Shown here piece after piece: positions 52,913 through 61,527 of a stretch of DNA of 64,000 bases; position 1 is the first letter of the stretch, and each line of letters opens with the position of its first letter. The DNA lies in contig JBLMZI010000004.1 of assembly GCA_050258755.1 (NCBI GenBank), forward strand, positions 372,001 through 436,000, in the 5' to 3' direction. The translations under genes were made by a program, and so were the position numbers. This DNA is from JBLMZI01 sp050258755 (GTDB lineage: Bacteria; Bacillota; Syntrophomonadia; Syntrophomonadales; DTU052). The notes below the pieces were generated by a model. It was not told where the DNA came from. It worked only from the letters and a program-made list of their open reading frames with translations, and searched no databases.

Positions 52913-53809
52913 CTAATGCAGGCTCGCCATCTTTCTGGCCAGCCCGGTCAGCGACCCGGCCATTTGTTCCAGTGAAACAATGCTGGCGTTGATCTGCTGG
53001 GTGGCCGCCGCCTGCCCGCCGGTCATCTCGCCCGCCTCCACAACGCCTTTCATAATCAATGTCATGGATTTGGCGATGTTGGTCAGAATCGGGCCAATCC
53101 GTTCAACGGAAAGGGTTGTGTTTTCGGCCAGTTTTCGGACCTCGTCCGCCACGACCGCGAAGCCTTTCCCCATCTCACCCGCCCGGGCCGCCTCAATCGC
53201 GGCATTCAATCCCAGCAGTTTGGTCTGCTGCGCGACCATCTTGATCAAACGCAGGACTTCTTCGGTTTCCCCCAGGTGCTTGGTCGCTTCCTGCGCCGAA
53301 TCGCTCAGCGAAGCGCTCTGGTTGGCGATGGATTCCGCGGATTCGGCCACATGAATAATGGTTTCGCCAATCTGCTGTATGGTTTGGGCCAGCAGTTCGG
53401 CGGTTTCCGCCAGTTCCACCGCTTCACCCCGAATCTCCTCCATAAGCCGCTGCCGCTGTGTGTCCAACTCGCCCAGCAAGCCGGACTGCTTGTCCAGCAG
53501 CCGCATGACCAATGCGGCCGCCCGGGAATCGACCACTGTGGTATCAGGCCGTTTCCCACTGCAAATGATTTCAAGAACTTTGGCGCTCCCCGTCACTTCG
53601 ATGATCAAATCGAGCTGGGGAAGCTGAAGCATCTGCTTTAAATCCGTGAAGATAGGAATTCCTGAGGATTTTGCCAGCGCTAAACCCGGGGCATTCGGAT
53701 CGACATCGCAAATCCCCACAAAACGAATTTCCTCGTCCTGATTCAATCCCTTCAGGATGGCTACACCGCCGTGCCCGGCACCGACAACGCCAATTGTGGT
53801 TTTACTCAT
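52913..53809 (-). CDS. Soluble chemoreceptor with Rossmann-type input domain
   Basis: The 298-residue protein has no membrane helix. Residues 1-115 look like a dinucleotide-binding Rossmann domain of the Gfo/Idh or homoserine dehydrogenase type: TIGVVGAGHGGVAILKGL with GxGxxG, then VGICDVDPNAPGLALAKSSG. Residues 130-298 are a methyl-accepting chemotaxis signalling helix pair, with the hairpin-tip sequence LLGLNAAIEAARAGEMGKGF. It may sense NAD(P) state or a bound metabolite and signal to CheA through a CheW. The ATG at 53809 follows GTGGGGGTG. Confidence 0.9.
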   Translation of the reverse strand: MSKTTIGVVGAGHGGVAILKGLNQDEEIRFVGICDVDPNAPGLALAKSSGIPIFTDLKQMLQLPQLDLIIEVTGSAKVLEIICSGKRPDTTVVDSRAAALVMRLLDKQSGLLGELDTQRQRLMEEIRGEAVELAETAELLAQTIQQIGETIIHVAESAESIANQSASLSDSAQEATKHLGETEEVLRLIKMVAQQTKLLGLNAAIEAARAGEMGKGFAVVADEVRKLAENTTLSVERIGPILTNIAKSMTLIMKGVVEAGEMTGGQAAATQQINASIVSLEQMAGSLTGLARKMASLH

Positions 53810-53906
53810 CTGAAACACCCCCACTTTCCCAACAACACCCTTATATTGCTTTCTACCCTGCTCTGCAAACTGCAGCCGAATACGATGACCTCGGTTCCTC
53901 TGTGGG

Positions 53907-54272
53907 CTAGGCACTTCCCACTTCGACCCGTTTCCGCGCTCGGACCCGGCGCGACATCCATTCCAACGCCTCGCGAATACACGATAACGCCAGCGAATTC
54001 TCGTTGCTGGCAAATGGCCCCTGCTGGAAATGTTCCAGGCGGCAGGCGATAATGGCCAATAGGTCTTCGTCCACTATCCCATTGATGCCTACCTCGTCGG
54101 CCAGACCTTTCTGGAAGTCAAATTCGGCCAGTGCAAACAGGGATTGTTTGCTGTTGTTCTTCTTAACGGTAAAGTGATGCGGCGCGCTGAAGATAACATC
54201 TTCATGCTCTTCGTAGTACACCCGACGACCTGGGCTGCAAATCGTCCGCAATTCGTTCTGTAGTTCCTTCAT
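53907..54272 (-). CDS. Tad1/Acb2-like cyclic-nucleotide-binding protein (putative)
   Basis: The 121-residue protein has an N-terminal part of unclear fold and a C-terminal region (about 55-115) that strongly recalls the Acb2/Tad1 family: FQKGLADEVGINGIVDEDLL, then FQQGPFASNENSLALSCIRE and ALEWMSRRVRARKR. Known members are phage anti-defence proteins that sequester cyclic nucleotide signals of CBASS and Thoeris. No phage genes surround this one. It heads an operon with the soluble chemoreceptor. The ATG at 54272 has AAGGTGGGACGGG upstream. The homology is from memory and is the point most in need of checking. Confidence 0.65.
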   Translation of the reverse strand: MKELQNELRTICSPGRRVYYEEHEDVIFSAPHHFTVKKNNSKQSLFALAEFDFQKGLADEVGINGIVDEDLLAIIACRLEHFQQGPFASNENSLALSCIREALEWMSRRVRARKRVEVGSA

Positions 54273-54321
54273 TGCCCGTCCCACCTTTTTGAGTGTTTGA
54301 TATAGGACTCCTCTTAATTTC

Positions 54322-54365
54322 ATCATACATCTGAATATGGGTTGATGAATCGTTCGAAAGGTTGA
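54322..54365 (-). promoter_or_regulatory. Promoter of the Tad1-like operon with shared element
   Basis: On the minus strand CAACCTTTCGA (TTTCG at 54355-54359) precedes the -10 box TATGAT (54322-54327) by 27 bases, one base less than at the two CheW-like promoters. The -10 is about 50 bases from the ATG at 54272. The upstream TTCAACC half is less well conserved here. Confidence 0.6.
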
Positions 54366-54441
54366 GGGAAAGGAATGATTTTTCGTTCCGGGATAACCAC
54401 GTAATCGCATAATTATGAAAATGACTGGTTACTCATTTTGG

Positions 54442-54470
54442 TTGATGCCGCATCGAACAAGGTTTAAAAT
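54442..54470 (+). promoter_or_regulatory. Probable sigma-A promoter of LuxR gene 1
   Basis: TTGATG (54442-54447), a 17-base spacer and TAAAAT (54465-54470) lie in the 352-base gap before the first large LuxR gene. A downstream leader of about 145 bases follows. Confidence 0.5.
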
Positions 54471-54478
54471 AAAATTAG

Positions 54479-54498
54479 ATTGAGAATGTTTTCTCAAT
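54479..54498 (+). other. 8-bp palindrome at the predicted transcription start of LuxR gene 1
   Basis: ATTGAGAA, loop TGTT, TTCTCAAT begins about nine bases after the predicted -10 box. It could be an operator or a 5' mRNA stem. Confidence 0.5.
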
Positions 54499-54624
54499 GC
54501 GATGATATCTACCTTTTGACTGGTTCGGTTCCATTCGTCGCCGCACGCACAGTCCTGTCGATCATTGATGAAACAGACATCTTCGTTGCAGTTGCTGAGG
54601 CAGCGAATTAGAGAAGGTGTACGT

Positions 54625-57321
54625 ATGCCGCCACTGCTTGCGACAAAAACAGTCATTCCGCCTTTACATCAGCATGTTTTCGTGCGCGAACGGCTGATCA
54701 CAATACTGGAGAGCTCTGCGTCCAGCGTTATTCTTGCCATCGCGCCGGCCGGGTTCGGCAAAACAACCTGCCTGGCCGTTTGGAGCAAACGGCGGGTGGA
54801 ACAAGGCGAGGCTGTTGCCTGGTGTTCACTGAGCGAAGAGGATAACGATCCGGTTCGCTTTCTTTCGTATGTCCTGGAGTCCCTGGATTCGGTTGTGGAT
54901 GACAGAATTTCCCTCACCCCGATTCAGGAACTGATCCAGGCAGCCCCGAATACCCAACCGGAACGGATCGTTGCCCTGCTGATTGATGCGCTTTCCGCTT
55001 CGGAACGGCCGGTCAACCTGATCCTGGACGATTATCACGTCATTACATCGCCTATGATTCACAAAATCATGCATCTGCTGGCCTGGTATCATACCGCCCA
55101 GTTCCGGATTGCGATCGGGTCGCGCTGGAAACCGCCATTTCGGATCGCAAAACTGAAAGCAAGCGGTCAATTGATTGAACTGGAGGCGGAGGATTTTCGC
55201 TTTTCGCTGGAGGAGACCCGGCTGTTCTTCCGTTTCGCCGGCATTCAGGTGACCGAACCGGATGTGCAGCGCATCAATCAGATCGCCGAAGGTTGGGCGG
55301 CCGCCCTCCAATTGATCGCGTTGAAAATCAGCAGTTGGCACCGACGTTTCGATCAGTACGCGCCAGCCGAAGATATCATCCCATCCTTACGCGCCGCAGA
55401 AATCTTTGACTTCTTGGCTGAAGAAGTATTTGAGGACCTTTCCCCGACCGCCCAGCGTTTCTTACTGTGCACTTCGGTGGTGGACCGTTTCTGCGCAGGA
55501 TTATGCGCCGCACTCACCGGTGATGCGTCACAAGCCACCCTCGATCAGCTGACTGACTCCGGTCTGTTTATTCTTCCCTTGAATGAAGAACAGACCTGGT
55601 TTCGGTACCACAATCTTTTAGGTCAGTTTCTCCGCGATCGCCTGAACGACGAACGGCCGGAATTGGTTCAGGAACTTTATCTGAAGGCGTGCCGTTGGTT
55701 TCAGGAGAACGACCTGATGACCGAGGCTCTTGCTTATGCGCTGAAAGCACGGAATTACGAACTGGCATCCACCTTTATCGCGCGGGTGGCGGAAGCCCTG
55801 CTTCCGCTGCACCAGTTCGATACGCTGGAAAACCTGCTGAATCAGTTCCCGCAGGCGTTCGCCGATCAGGATACGTATATCCTGGCTCTGAAGGCTTATC
55901 TTATGTTTGGACGGGCCCGTTTGGACCAGGTTTTTACAAGCCTGAGCAAACTGAAATCTGTGCTCGATCAACAGGAACACCAGTGGAAACAAACCGGCAA
56001 TCCGGCTCTGCAGGCCTCGGTTGAACGCGGCCGCGGGCTCTGCGCCGCGATTGAAGCCAGCACCCTGGCCAATCTGCAGCGGACGGAAGAAGCGATTCCG
56101 GCCGCCAACCAGGCCCTTGTGGCGCTGCATGACGAGGACACCTTCTTTCGGTCGCTGGCGATGCTCAGTCTGGGGATTTCGCTGGCATATACCGGGCAGC
56201 CGCACAGCGGCCTGGAAATCATATCCCGGGCTGCCGCGCTGTGTAACGCGGCGGAACGCTACCCCCTGGCAATCGTTGGTTTTGGACACGTCGGCCTGAT
56301 CCAGTTCTACCTCGGGGACCTTCAGGGTGCGATCCGTTCAATGGAAGACAGCCTGCGCCGCACGAAAGAACGAAACGCCCACTTGATGCCAGAAAACGTT
56401 TTACTCCAGCTTTATCTCGCCGAAATGTATTACGAGTGCAACCATATTGAAAAAACCAGAAGCCTTTTGGACTCGGCGCTGTCTCTGGCACAGCAGGTTG
56501 GCAGCGATATAGGCGTCATGAATGTTCTTTTAAGTCAACTTGTCTTTGAACAGCACATAGGGAACCAGAACAATGCGATTCAGTGTGCGCGAAAAGCCCG
56601 ATCTCTTGCGATCGCCAACGGTTTAAACCTGCTGATCGGCACGCTTGGGGTGATTGAGATGTCTCTCGGTTTGGCGCCGGAAGAGGGCGTTCTCGATGAG
56701 AAGCTGTTGTTTTATGTCAAACCCATTTTCATTCGGGTCAAGGTGGGCAGTCTAATGAGACAAGGCAGGATGGACGAAGCGCTCGAAGTGGCACTTGCTG
56801 AAAAGAACCGATTGTTTTCCCTGGGTCTGACCGGCGCGTATTTCTGGTTTCAGGTGGCGGAAGCCGTTATTCGTTATCATCATTGGAATCAAAACCGGCT
56901 GCAGCCCGACTATCAAGCAGCCCTTGAACTGATGGCCGAAGCCCTCAATTTCGGCAGCCAGCATGGCTGGATTTCGATTTTTCTGGAATATGGCCCAAGC
57001 GGTATGGAATTGATCCGGGCGGTGCGAAACAATCTGGTCAATCCCGACTATGCGGATTTCCTGCTTCATTTGGCGAAAAGCGAAAACCGGGCAATGCCCC
57101 AGAATGCGCTCAGCAAGCGTGAGCTGGAAATCCTTCAGTATGTCGCTGCGGGGGCTTCCAATCTGGAGATCGCCGAAGCGCTGGTGGTATCGCTCGCGAC
57201 GGTCAAAACCCACCTTAACCATATTTTTAATAAGCTGGAGGCGAACAACCGCACGGAAGCAATCGCCAAAGCCAGACAGCTTGGCATGCTGTCCTGGGAT
57301 GTGGAGCCCGAAGGCCTGTAA
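54625..57321 (+). CDS. MalT-like LuxR-family STAND regulator 1
   Basis: The 898-residue protein is a large ATP-dependent regulator of the MalT/LAL type. After the typical LLATKTVIPPLHQHVFVRER start comes a P-loop in APAGFGKTTCLAVW, then LILDDYHVI as Walker B. An NB-ARC-like region, helical TPR-like repeats (about 330-800) and a C-terminal LuxR helix-turn-helix (LSKRELEILQYVAAGASNLE) follow. It has a paralogue of almost equal length at 58834-61527. The ATG at 54625 follows GAGAAGGTG. It is divergent from the Tad1-like operon and probably regulates it. Confidence 0.93.
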   Translation: MPPLLATKTVIPPLHQHVFVRERLITILESSASSVILAIAPAGFGKTTCLAVWSKRRVEQGEAVAWCSLSEEDNDPVRFLSYVLESLDSVVDDRISLTPIQELIQAAPNTQPERIVALLIDALSASERPVNLILDDYHVITSPMIHKIMHLLAWYHTAQFRIAIGSRWKPPFRIAKLKASGQLIELEAEDFRFSLEETRLFFRFAGIQVTEPDVQRINQIAEGWAAALQLIALKISSWHRRFDQYAPAEDIIPSLRAAEIFDFLAEEVFEDLSPTAQRFLLCTSVVDRFCAGLCAALTGDASQATLDQLTDSGLFILPLNEEQTWFRYHNLLGQFLRDRLNDERPELVQELYLKACRWFQENDLMTEALAYALKARNYELASTFIARVAEALLPLHQFDTLENLLNQFPQAFADQDTYILALKAYLMFGRARLDQVFTSLSKLKSVLDQQEHQWKQTGNPALQASVERGRGLCAAIEASTLANLQRTEEAIPAANQALVALHDEDTFFRSLAMLSLGISLAYTGQPHSGLEIISRAAALCNAAERYPLAIVGFGHVGLIQFYLGDLQGAIRSMEDSLRRTKERNAHLMPENVLLQLYLAEMYYECNHIEKTRSLLDSALSLAQQVGSDIGVMNVLLSQLVFEQHIGNQNNAIQCARKARSLAIANGLNLLIGTLGVIEMSLGLAPEEGVLDEKLLFYVKPIFIRVKVGSLMRQGRMDEALEVALAEKNRLFSLGLTGAYFWFQVAEAVIRYHHWNQNRLQPDYQAALELMAEALNFGSQHGWISIFLEYGPSGMELIRAVRNNLVNPDYADFLLHLAKSENRAMPQNALSKRELEILQYVAAGASNLEIAEALVVSLATVKTHLNHIFNKLEANNRTEAIAKARQLGMLSWDVEPEGL

Positions 57322-57348
57322 TTCGACGCCGCCCGCCTGGAAGCGCCT

Positions 57349-57966
57349 TTACCCGACATCCTGCAGGCGTATTTTTAACGCCGGGGTTTCGGTGGCCGCT
57401 CTTTGACGCACAATCTCATCAATGGTCATGTTCCCGATCATACCTAGAATCCCTAACTCCCAACGATTGAAGCGGAAAAAATCGCGCTTAAAAACGAAAA
57501 GGATACCCTGGGGTTCGGGCGACTGCGGCATCGGAACCGCCATTGCGGCCATCAATCCCAGCTGTTTAATCCATGCCTCGACACCATGCGCAAACCGGCC
57601 GTCACAAAGACAATACTCAGAAATCTGACCGCACCCGGTAGACAGGACCAGGTCGGTCAGGCCCACACCGGTTGGTATGATGCGGCCAATGAGCCGGTTG
57701 GGAACCCGTCCCGCGACCGCGCGAATCGTCAATGGGGCGGCGGCGGTATCTTTCACGCCGATCACAACGGCATCCACATCCATCAGGCCCATGGTCTGCT
57801 CACAGATCAAACTCAGTTTTTCATCCAGGGAATGGGTTGAATGCTTCTCCCGAATCATCTCCTGCAGCATTTGAAATCCGGGCCATCGATTTGAAATCAC
57901 CGGTTTGAAATGCTCGCCAGGCGTCTGCACTGCTGGTTCCACCACCGGTTTTCTGTAACTCCTCAT
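57349..57966 (-). CDS. Stand-alone GAF domain protein (module 2)
   Basis: The 205-residue protein consists of one GAF domain with short tails. It is a paralogue of the GAF part of the HD-GYP protein at 50419-52053: shared text includes MDVDAVVIGVKD/LNVDAAVIALKV, DGRFAHGVEAWIKQLG and GILFVFKRDFFRFNRWEL. It lacks the PAS and HD-GYP domains. It lies 66 bases after a CheW-like gene, the same order as in module 1. A conserved pair of Cys residues (STGCGQISEYCLC) is present here and absent from the other copy. The ligand is unknown. Confidence 0.9.
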   Translation of the reverse strand: MRSYRKPVVEPAVQTPGEHFKPVISNRWPGFQMLQEMIREKHSTHSLDEKLSLICEQTMGLMDVDAVVIGVKDTAAAPLTIRAVAGRVPNRLIGRIIPTGVGLTDLVLSTGCGQISEYCLCDGRFAHGVEAWIKQLGLMAAMAVPMPQSPEPQGILFVFKRDFFRFNRWELGILGMIGNMTIDEIVRQRAATETPALKIRLQDVG

Positions 57967-58032
57967 GGTACGGTCATCCCCTTCTTTAAACCCCGCGCTT
58001 CGGATGCCGCGCTCTTTTCCAAGACGACTTGA

Positions 58033-58440
58033 TCAGGCTTCCAATTGAATCATTGTAATCATCCGGCTGCCGATATTGAGAACTTTGAAACCGACCCGGT
58101 GATTGCTGCGCAGCGCAAACCCCTCGAGCGGAATCAAGGCTTCGGCGTCAAACGGAATAACGCCCAGGACCGCATCGACCACGACCCCGGTCTTCTGCTC
58201 CCCATGTTCCAGGACCAGGATACACGGAGCGCCGGTGACATTTTCGCCGTCCCGTTCGCGCAACCGTTCAAGATCCAGTACAGGCACGATTCGGCCGCCC
58301 AGACCCATCGTGCCCTTTTTAGGGTGGGTCGCCCGATCAGAACCGGGCAGTCTAATAATCCTGGTAATCTGCTGGATGTCAAAACCGCATTGGTCCTCAC
58401 CAACAGCACAGATTACTGCCATAGGCATCCGCTTCGGCAC
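58033..58440 (-). CDS. CheW-like protein (module 2)
   Basis: This 135-residue CheW-fold protein contains AVGEDQCGFDIQQITRIIRL, LGGRIVPVLDLERLRE and TGVVVDAVLGVIPFDAEALI. It pairs with the CheW-like protein of module 1 and is more distant from the operon CheW. The GTG at 58440 is used here; ATG codons at 58428 and 58422 are alternatives, and no strong ribosome site decides between them. A promoter with the shared element lies at 58494-58552. Confidence 0.88.
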   Translation of the reverse strand: MPKRMPMAVICAVGEDQCGFDIQQITRIIRLPGSDRATHPKKGTMGLGGRIVPVLDLERLRERDGENVTGAPCILVLEHGEQKTGVVVDAVLGVIPFDAEALIPLEGFALRSNHRVGFKVLNIGSRMITMIQLEA

Positions 58441-58493
58441 ACCGCCCGCCCCCTATCCGCGCTACCCAGACCCTGACGCTTCCTTACATCATC

Positions 58494-58552
58494 ATCATAA
58501 TCATTGCTGGTTTGGGTTAGCATCCATCGAAAGATTGATCACTCAGGTTGAA
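58494..58552 (-). promoter_or_regulatory. Promoter of cheW-like gene 2 with shared element
   Basis: On the minus strand TTCAACC (58546-58552), 13 bases, TTTCG (58528-58532), 28 bases, and the -10 box TATGAT (58494-58499). Spacing is identical to 52573-52631. The -35 position (TGCTAA) is poor. Confidence 0.75.
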
Positions 58553-58611
58553 TCTCCCCCGATGCAGTCTTCCAATGCTTATTGGTATAATAAAGGTGAC
58601 TTTCCTCGTGG

Positions 58612-58646
58612 TTGACAAGGGTTTGGCCACCACGTTTTAATAAAAT
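58612..58646 (+). promoter_or_regulatory. Probable sigma-A promoter of LuxR gene 2
   Basis: TTGACA (58612-58617) with an 18-base spacer to TTTAAT (58636-58641) lies about 190 bases before the second large LuxR gene. A perfect -35 box contrasts with the weak -35 boxes of the target promoters. The rest of the 393-base gap holds the divergent promoter above. Confidence 0.6.
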
Positions 58647-58833
58647 TGGAAAATGCCTAGAATAACTCTTCGTCGGGTTCTATAAATCGTTTCAGCACCA
58701 TCCAGCCTCGTTTTGGAGCGCATTGTTTCAATGGATTTTCCGCCTTGGGCCTTTGCGTTTTCTCCCTGGCGACACGATTGGACGGTCACACATCCGGTTC
58801 GATTTGGGGAATCAACGCAGCGTGAGGATTACC

Positions 58834-61527
58834 ATGGCTGAACTGATCATAACGAAAACCTTAATTCCGCCCCTAAATCCATACGTTTTTACGCGCCTCC
58901 GGCTTATAGATCTGATGGAAACCGAAGGCTTAAAAGTCGTGACCCTGATCGCGCCTGCCGGTTCCGGCAAAACAACCTGTCTCGCCTCCTGGGCGCATTA
59001 CCAGGTTGAACAGGGCGTCTCCGTTGCCTGGTACTCACTGGACGAAAGCGATAATGATCCCGCCCGTTTCCTGTTCTATACCCTTGCAGCCCTTGATTCC
59101 ATTCTGGATCCTGAGATTTCCTTAAAACCAATCCGGGAATTTGTCCAATCCGTCCCCAATCCCCGAATTGAAAAGGTCGTCACCCTGGTCATTAACGCAC
59201 TTTCAGCAAACAAAAAACCGATTTGTCTCATTCTGGATGACTTCCATTGCCTCACTTCCCCGGATATTCTTAAAATCGTTAAGTTTTTTCTGAAACACCA
59301 GCCCGACAACGTCAAGCTCGCCATGGGCTCCCGGCGACGGCCGCCATTCCGGCTGTCAAAGCTGAGGGTACTGGGCCAATTGACCGAATTAGGGCCGGAG
59401 GCTTTACGGTTTTCACTGGACGAGACCCGGACCTTCCTGCAGTCGTTTCAGAAGCCGGGACTCACCGAAGAGGATGTCCACCGCGTCAATCAAATCTCAG
59501 AGGGCTGGGCCGCCGCCATTCAATTGGCTGCGCTGAAACTGAGCCGGCCTGACGCCAGTTTTGAGAAAGGCGGCTGGTATCCCGCCGCAAGTACCTCTTC
59601 CGGGGGAACCTTTGAGATTTTTGAATTCCTCGCTGAAGAGGTGTTCGAAGAACTGGATCCCCGGGTTCAACGCTTCTTATTGCGGACCTCGGTGGCGGAT
59701 CGGTTCTGTGTCAGCCTGTGTGAGGCGCTTACTGAGGACGAGGACCCCCACGCTATTCTTGAACAACTGATTCAGGCCAGCATGTTCATTCACCCACTGA
59801 ACGAAGAAAAAACCTGGTTTCGATATCACAATTTGTTCCGCCAGTTCCTGACTGACCGGCTGAACGCCGAATCAAGGGAACTGGTTCGCGATCTTCACTT
59901 GAAAGCCTGTCAATGGTTTGCGGTGAACCGCTTTACGACCGAATCGCTGGACCACGCAATGAAGGTCCCGGATTACCATCTTGGCGCAGTGCTTCTTTCG
60001 CAAATCGCCGAAGAAGCGCTTTTTCTAAGCCAGTACTCCACGCTGACCCAATATATGAAGCAATTTCCGGAGCCTTTCGCCGACCAGAATATTTACCTGT
60101 TGGCGGTAAAAGCCGCGGTTTCCGCAACCCGGGCCGAATTTGAAGCAGCCCAGAAAACCCTGGAAAAGCTGAAAGCGGTTTTGGACATTCGGGAAGCCCA
60201 ACTCGATCCGAATCATGACCCGTCAAAGGCTTCGCTCAAACGGGCCCGTGGCATCTACTCGGCCCTCCTGTCCATGGCCCTGGTCAATCAAAACAAGATG
60301 GAAGAAACGATTGCAGAGGCAACGATTGCCCTTGAATGCCTCCCGGAATCCGATGTGATCATTCGCTCGGTGGCAATGATCGGACTGGGGGTCGGGCGGG
60401 CCTATACCGGACAGCCCTATTTAGGCCGCGAAATTATCAGCCAGGCCGCCGGGGCCAGTTATCGCGCCGGTCAATACTACATCACGGTCCGGGCGTTCAT
60501 CCACGTCGGGCTGATTCAGAGTTATCAGGGCGATCTGCAGGGAGCCATCTGGACCCTGGAGGAAGTGCTGGAACGGGCACCCGAGGTAAATGCCCATTTA
60601 CTGCCGGATGTGGTCAAGGTGTATGTTTGCCTGGCGAGTATGTACTATGACTGCAATAACATCGACTACGCAAGAGAGTTGATGCATCAGGCCCTCACCA
60701 TTGCCAACGAAATTGGTGACGCCGTTTCCGAGCTTTACGCGCTGATCGGGCTGATCATGTTCGAACAGATGGTCGACTGTCCTGAGGAAGCGATTCAGTT
60801 CGCTCGGGAAGCAAGGATTACCGCGGTTTCCGCCGATCTCAACACCATGCTGAATGTCGTGCGTTTGTTGGAATACTCCCTGGGTGTCATCCAGACAACC
60901 GACGTCCTGAACGACAGTTTTTTGGATGTCAAGCTTCCCCGGTTTTTTCAGGCTTTCGGGCTGCGGCTTAAGCTGAAATTTCTGATGACCCTGGGGAGAC
61001 TCGACGAAGTGATCGAATTAGCGTCCACCGAAAGTCACAACATGATGCTGATCGGTTTTACGGGGACTGCGCTTCGATTCAAGGTTTTCGAAGCCGTTGC
61101 CCGGTATCAGCGCTCAAAAGGGTCCAAACAACACGAGGAAGACTTTCCGATGGCTATTCGGCTGATCGACGATGCGCTCGCGTTTGCCAGCAAATACGGC
61201 TGGATCAGAGTTTTCCTTGAACCGGGGCCAGATGGCCTGGAACTGATACAGGCAGCGCGAAATCACCTTGCAACCCCCCACTATGCGGACGTTCTGCTCA
61301 ACCGGCTGAAGACCGGCACTCGATTTATCTCCAGTAATCCGCTCAGTAAACGGGAACGGGAGATCCTTCAGTACGTCGCCTCAGGTGCGACCAACAACGA
61401 CATTGCTGAAGCGCTGGTGATTTCGCTCAGCACTGTGAAAACCCATTTAAACAACGTCATGGGCAAACTGGAGGCTGCCAACCGCACAGAAGCCGTAGCG
61501 AAGGCGCGTCAGCTCGGTCTGCTGTAA
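58834..61527 (+). CDS. MalT-like LuxR-family STAND regulator 2
   Basis: The 897-residue paralogue of regulator 1 has the same domain order: start LIITKTLIPPLNPYVFTRLR, P-loop APAGSGKTTCLASW, Walker B LILDDFHCL, helical repeats, and LuxR helix-turn-helix (LSKREREILQYVASGATNND, then LVISLSTVKTHLNNVMGKLE). Nearly equal length and adjacent modules suggest duplication of a whole regulator-plus-target unit. The ATG at 58834 follows GTGAGGATTACC. The ligand that triggers ATP-driven assembly is unknown. Confidence 0.93.
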   Translation: MAELIITKTLIPPLNPYVFTRLRLIDLMETEGLKVVTLIAPAGSGKTTCLASWAHYQVEQGVSVAWYSLDESDNDPARFLFYTLAALDSILDPEISLKPIREFVQSVPNPRIEKVVTLVINALSANKKPICLILDDFHCLTSPDILKIVKFFLKHQPDNVKLAMGSRRRPPFRLSKLRVLGQLTELGPEALRFSLDETRTFLQSFQKPGLTEEDVHRVNQISEGWAAAIQLAALKLSRPDASFEKGGWYPAASTSSGGTFEIFEFLAEEVFEELDPRVQRFLLRTSVADRFCVSLCEALTEDEDPHAILEQLIQASMFIHPLNEEKTWFRYHNLFRQFLTDRLNAESRELVRDLHLKACQWFAVNRFTTESLDHAMKVPDYHLGAVLLSQIAEEALFLSQYSTLTQYMKQFPEPFADQNIYLLAVKAAVSATRAEFEAAQKTLEKLKAVLDIREAQLDPNHDPSKASLKRARGIYSALLSMALVNQNKMEETIAEATIALECLPESDVIIRSVAMIGLGVGRAYTGQPYLGREIISQAAGASYRAGQYYITVRAFIHVGLIQSYQGDLQGAIWTLEEVLERAPEVNAHLLPDVVKVYVCLASMYYDCNNIDYARELMHQALTIANEIGDAVSELYALIGLIMFEQMVDCPEEAIQFAREARITAVSADLNTMLNVVRLLEYSLGVIQTTDVLNDSFLDVKLPRFFQAFGLRLKLKFLMTLGRLDEVIELASTESHNMMLIGFTGTALRFKVFEAVARYQRSKGSKQHEEDFPMAIRLIDDALAFASKYGWIRVFLEPGPDGLELIQAARNHLATPHYADVLLNRLKTGTRFISSNPLSKREREILQYVASGATNNDIAEALVISLSTVKTHLNNVMGKLEAANRTEAVAKARQLGLL

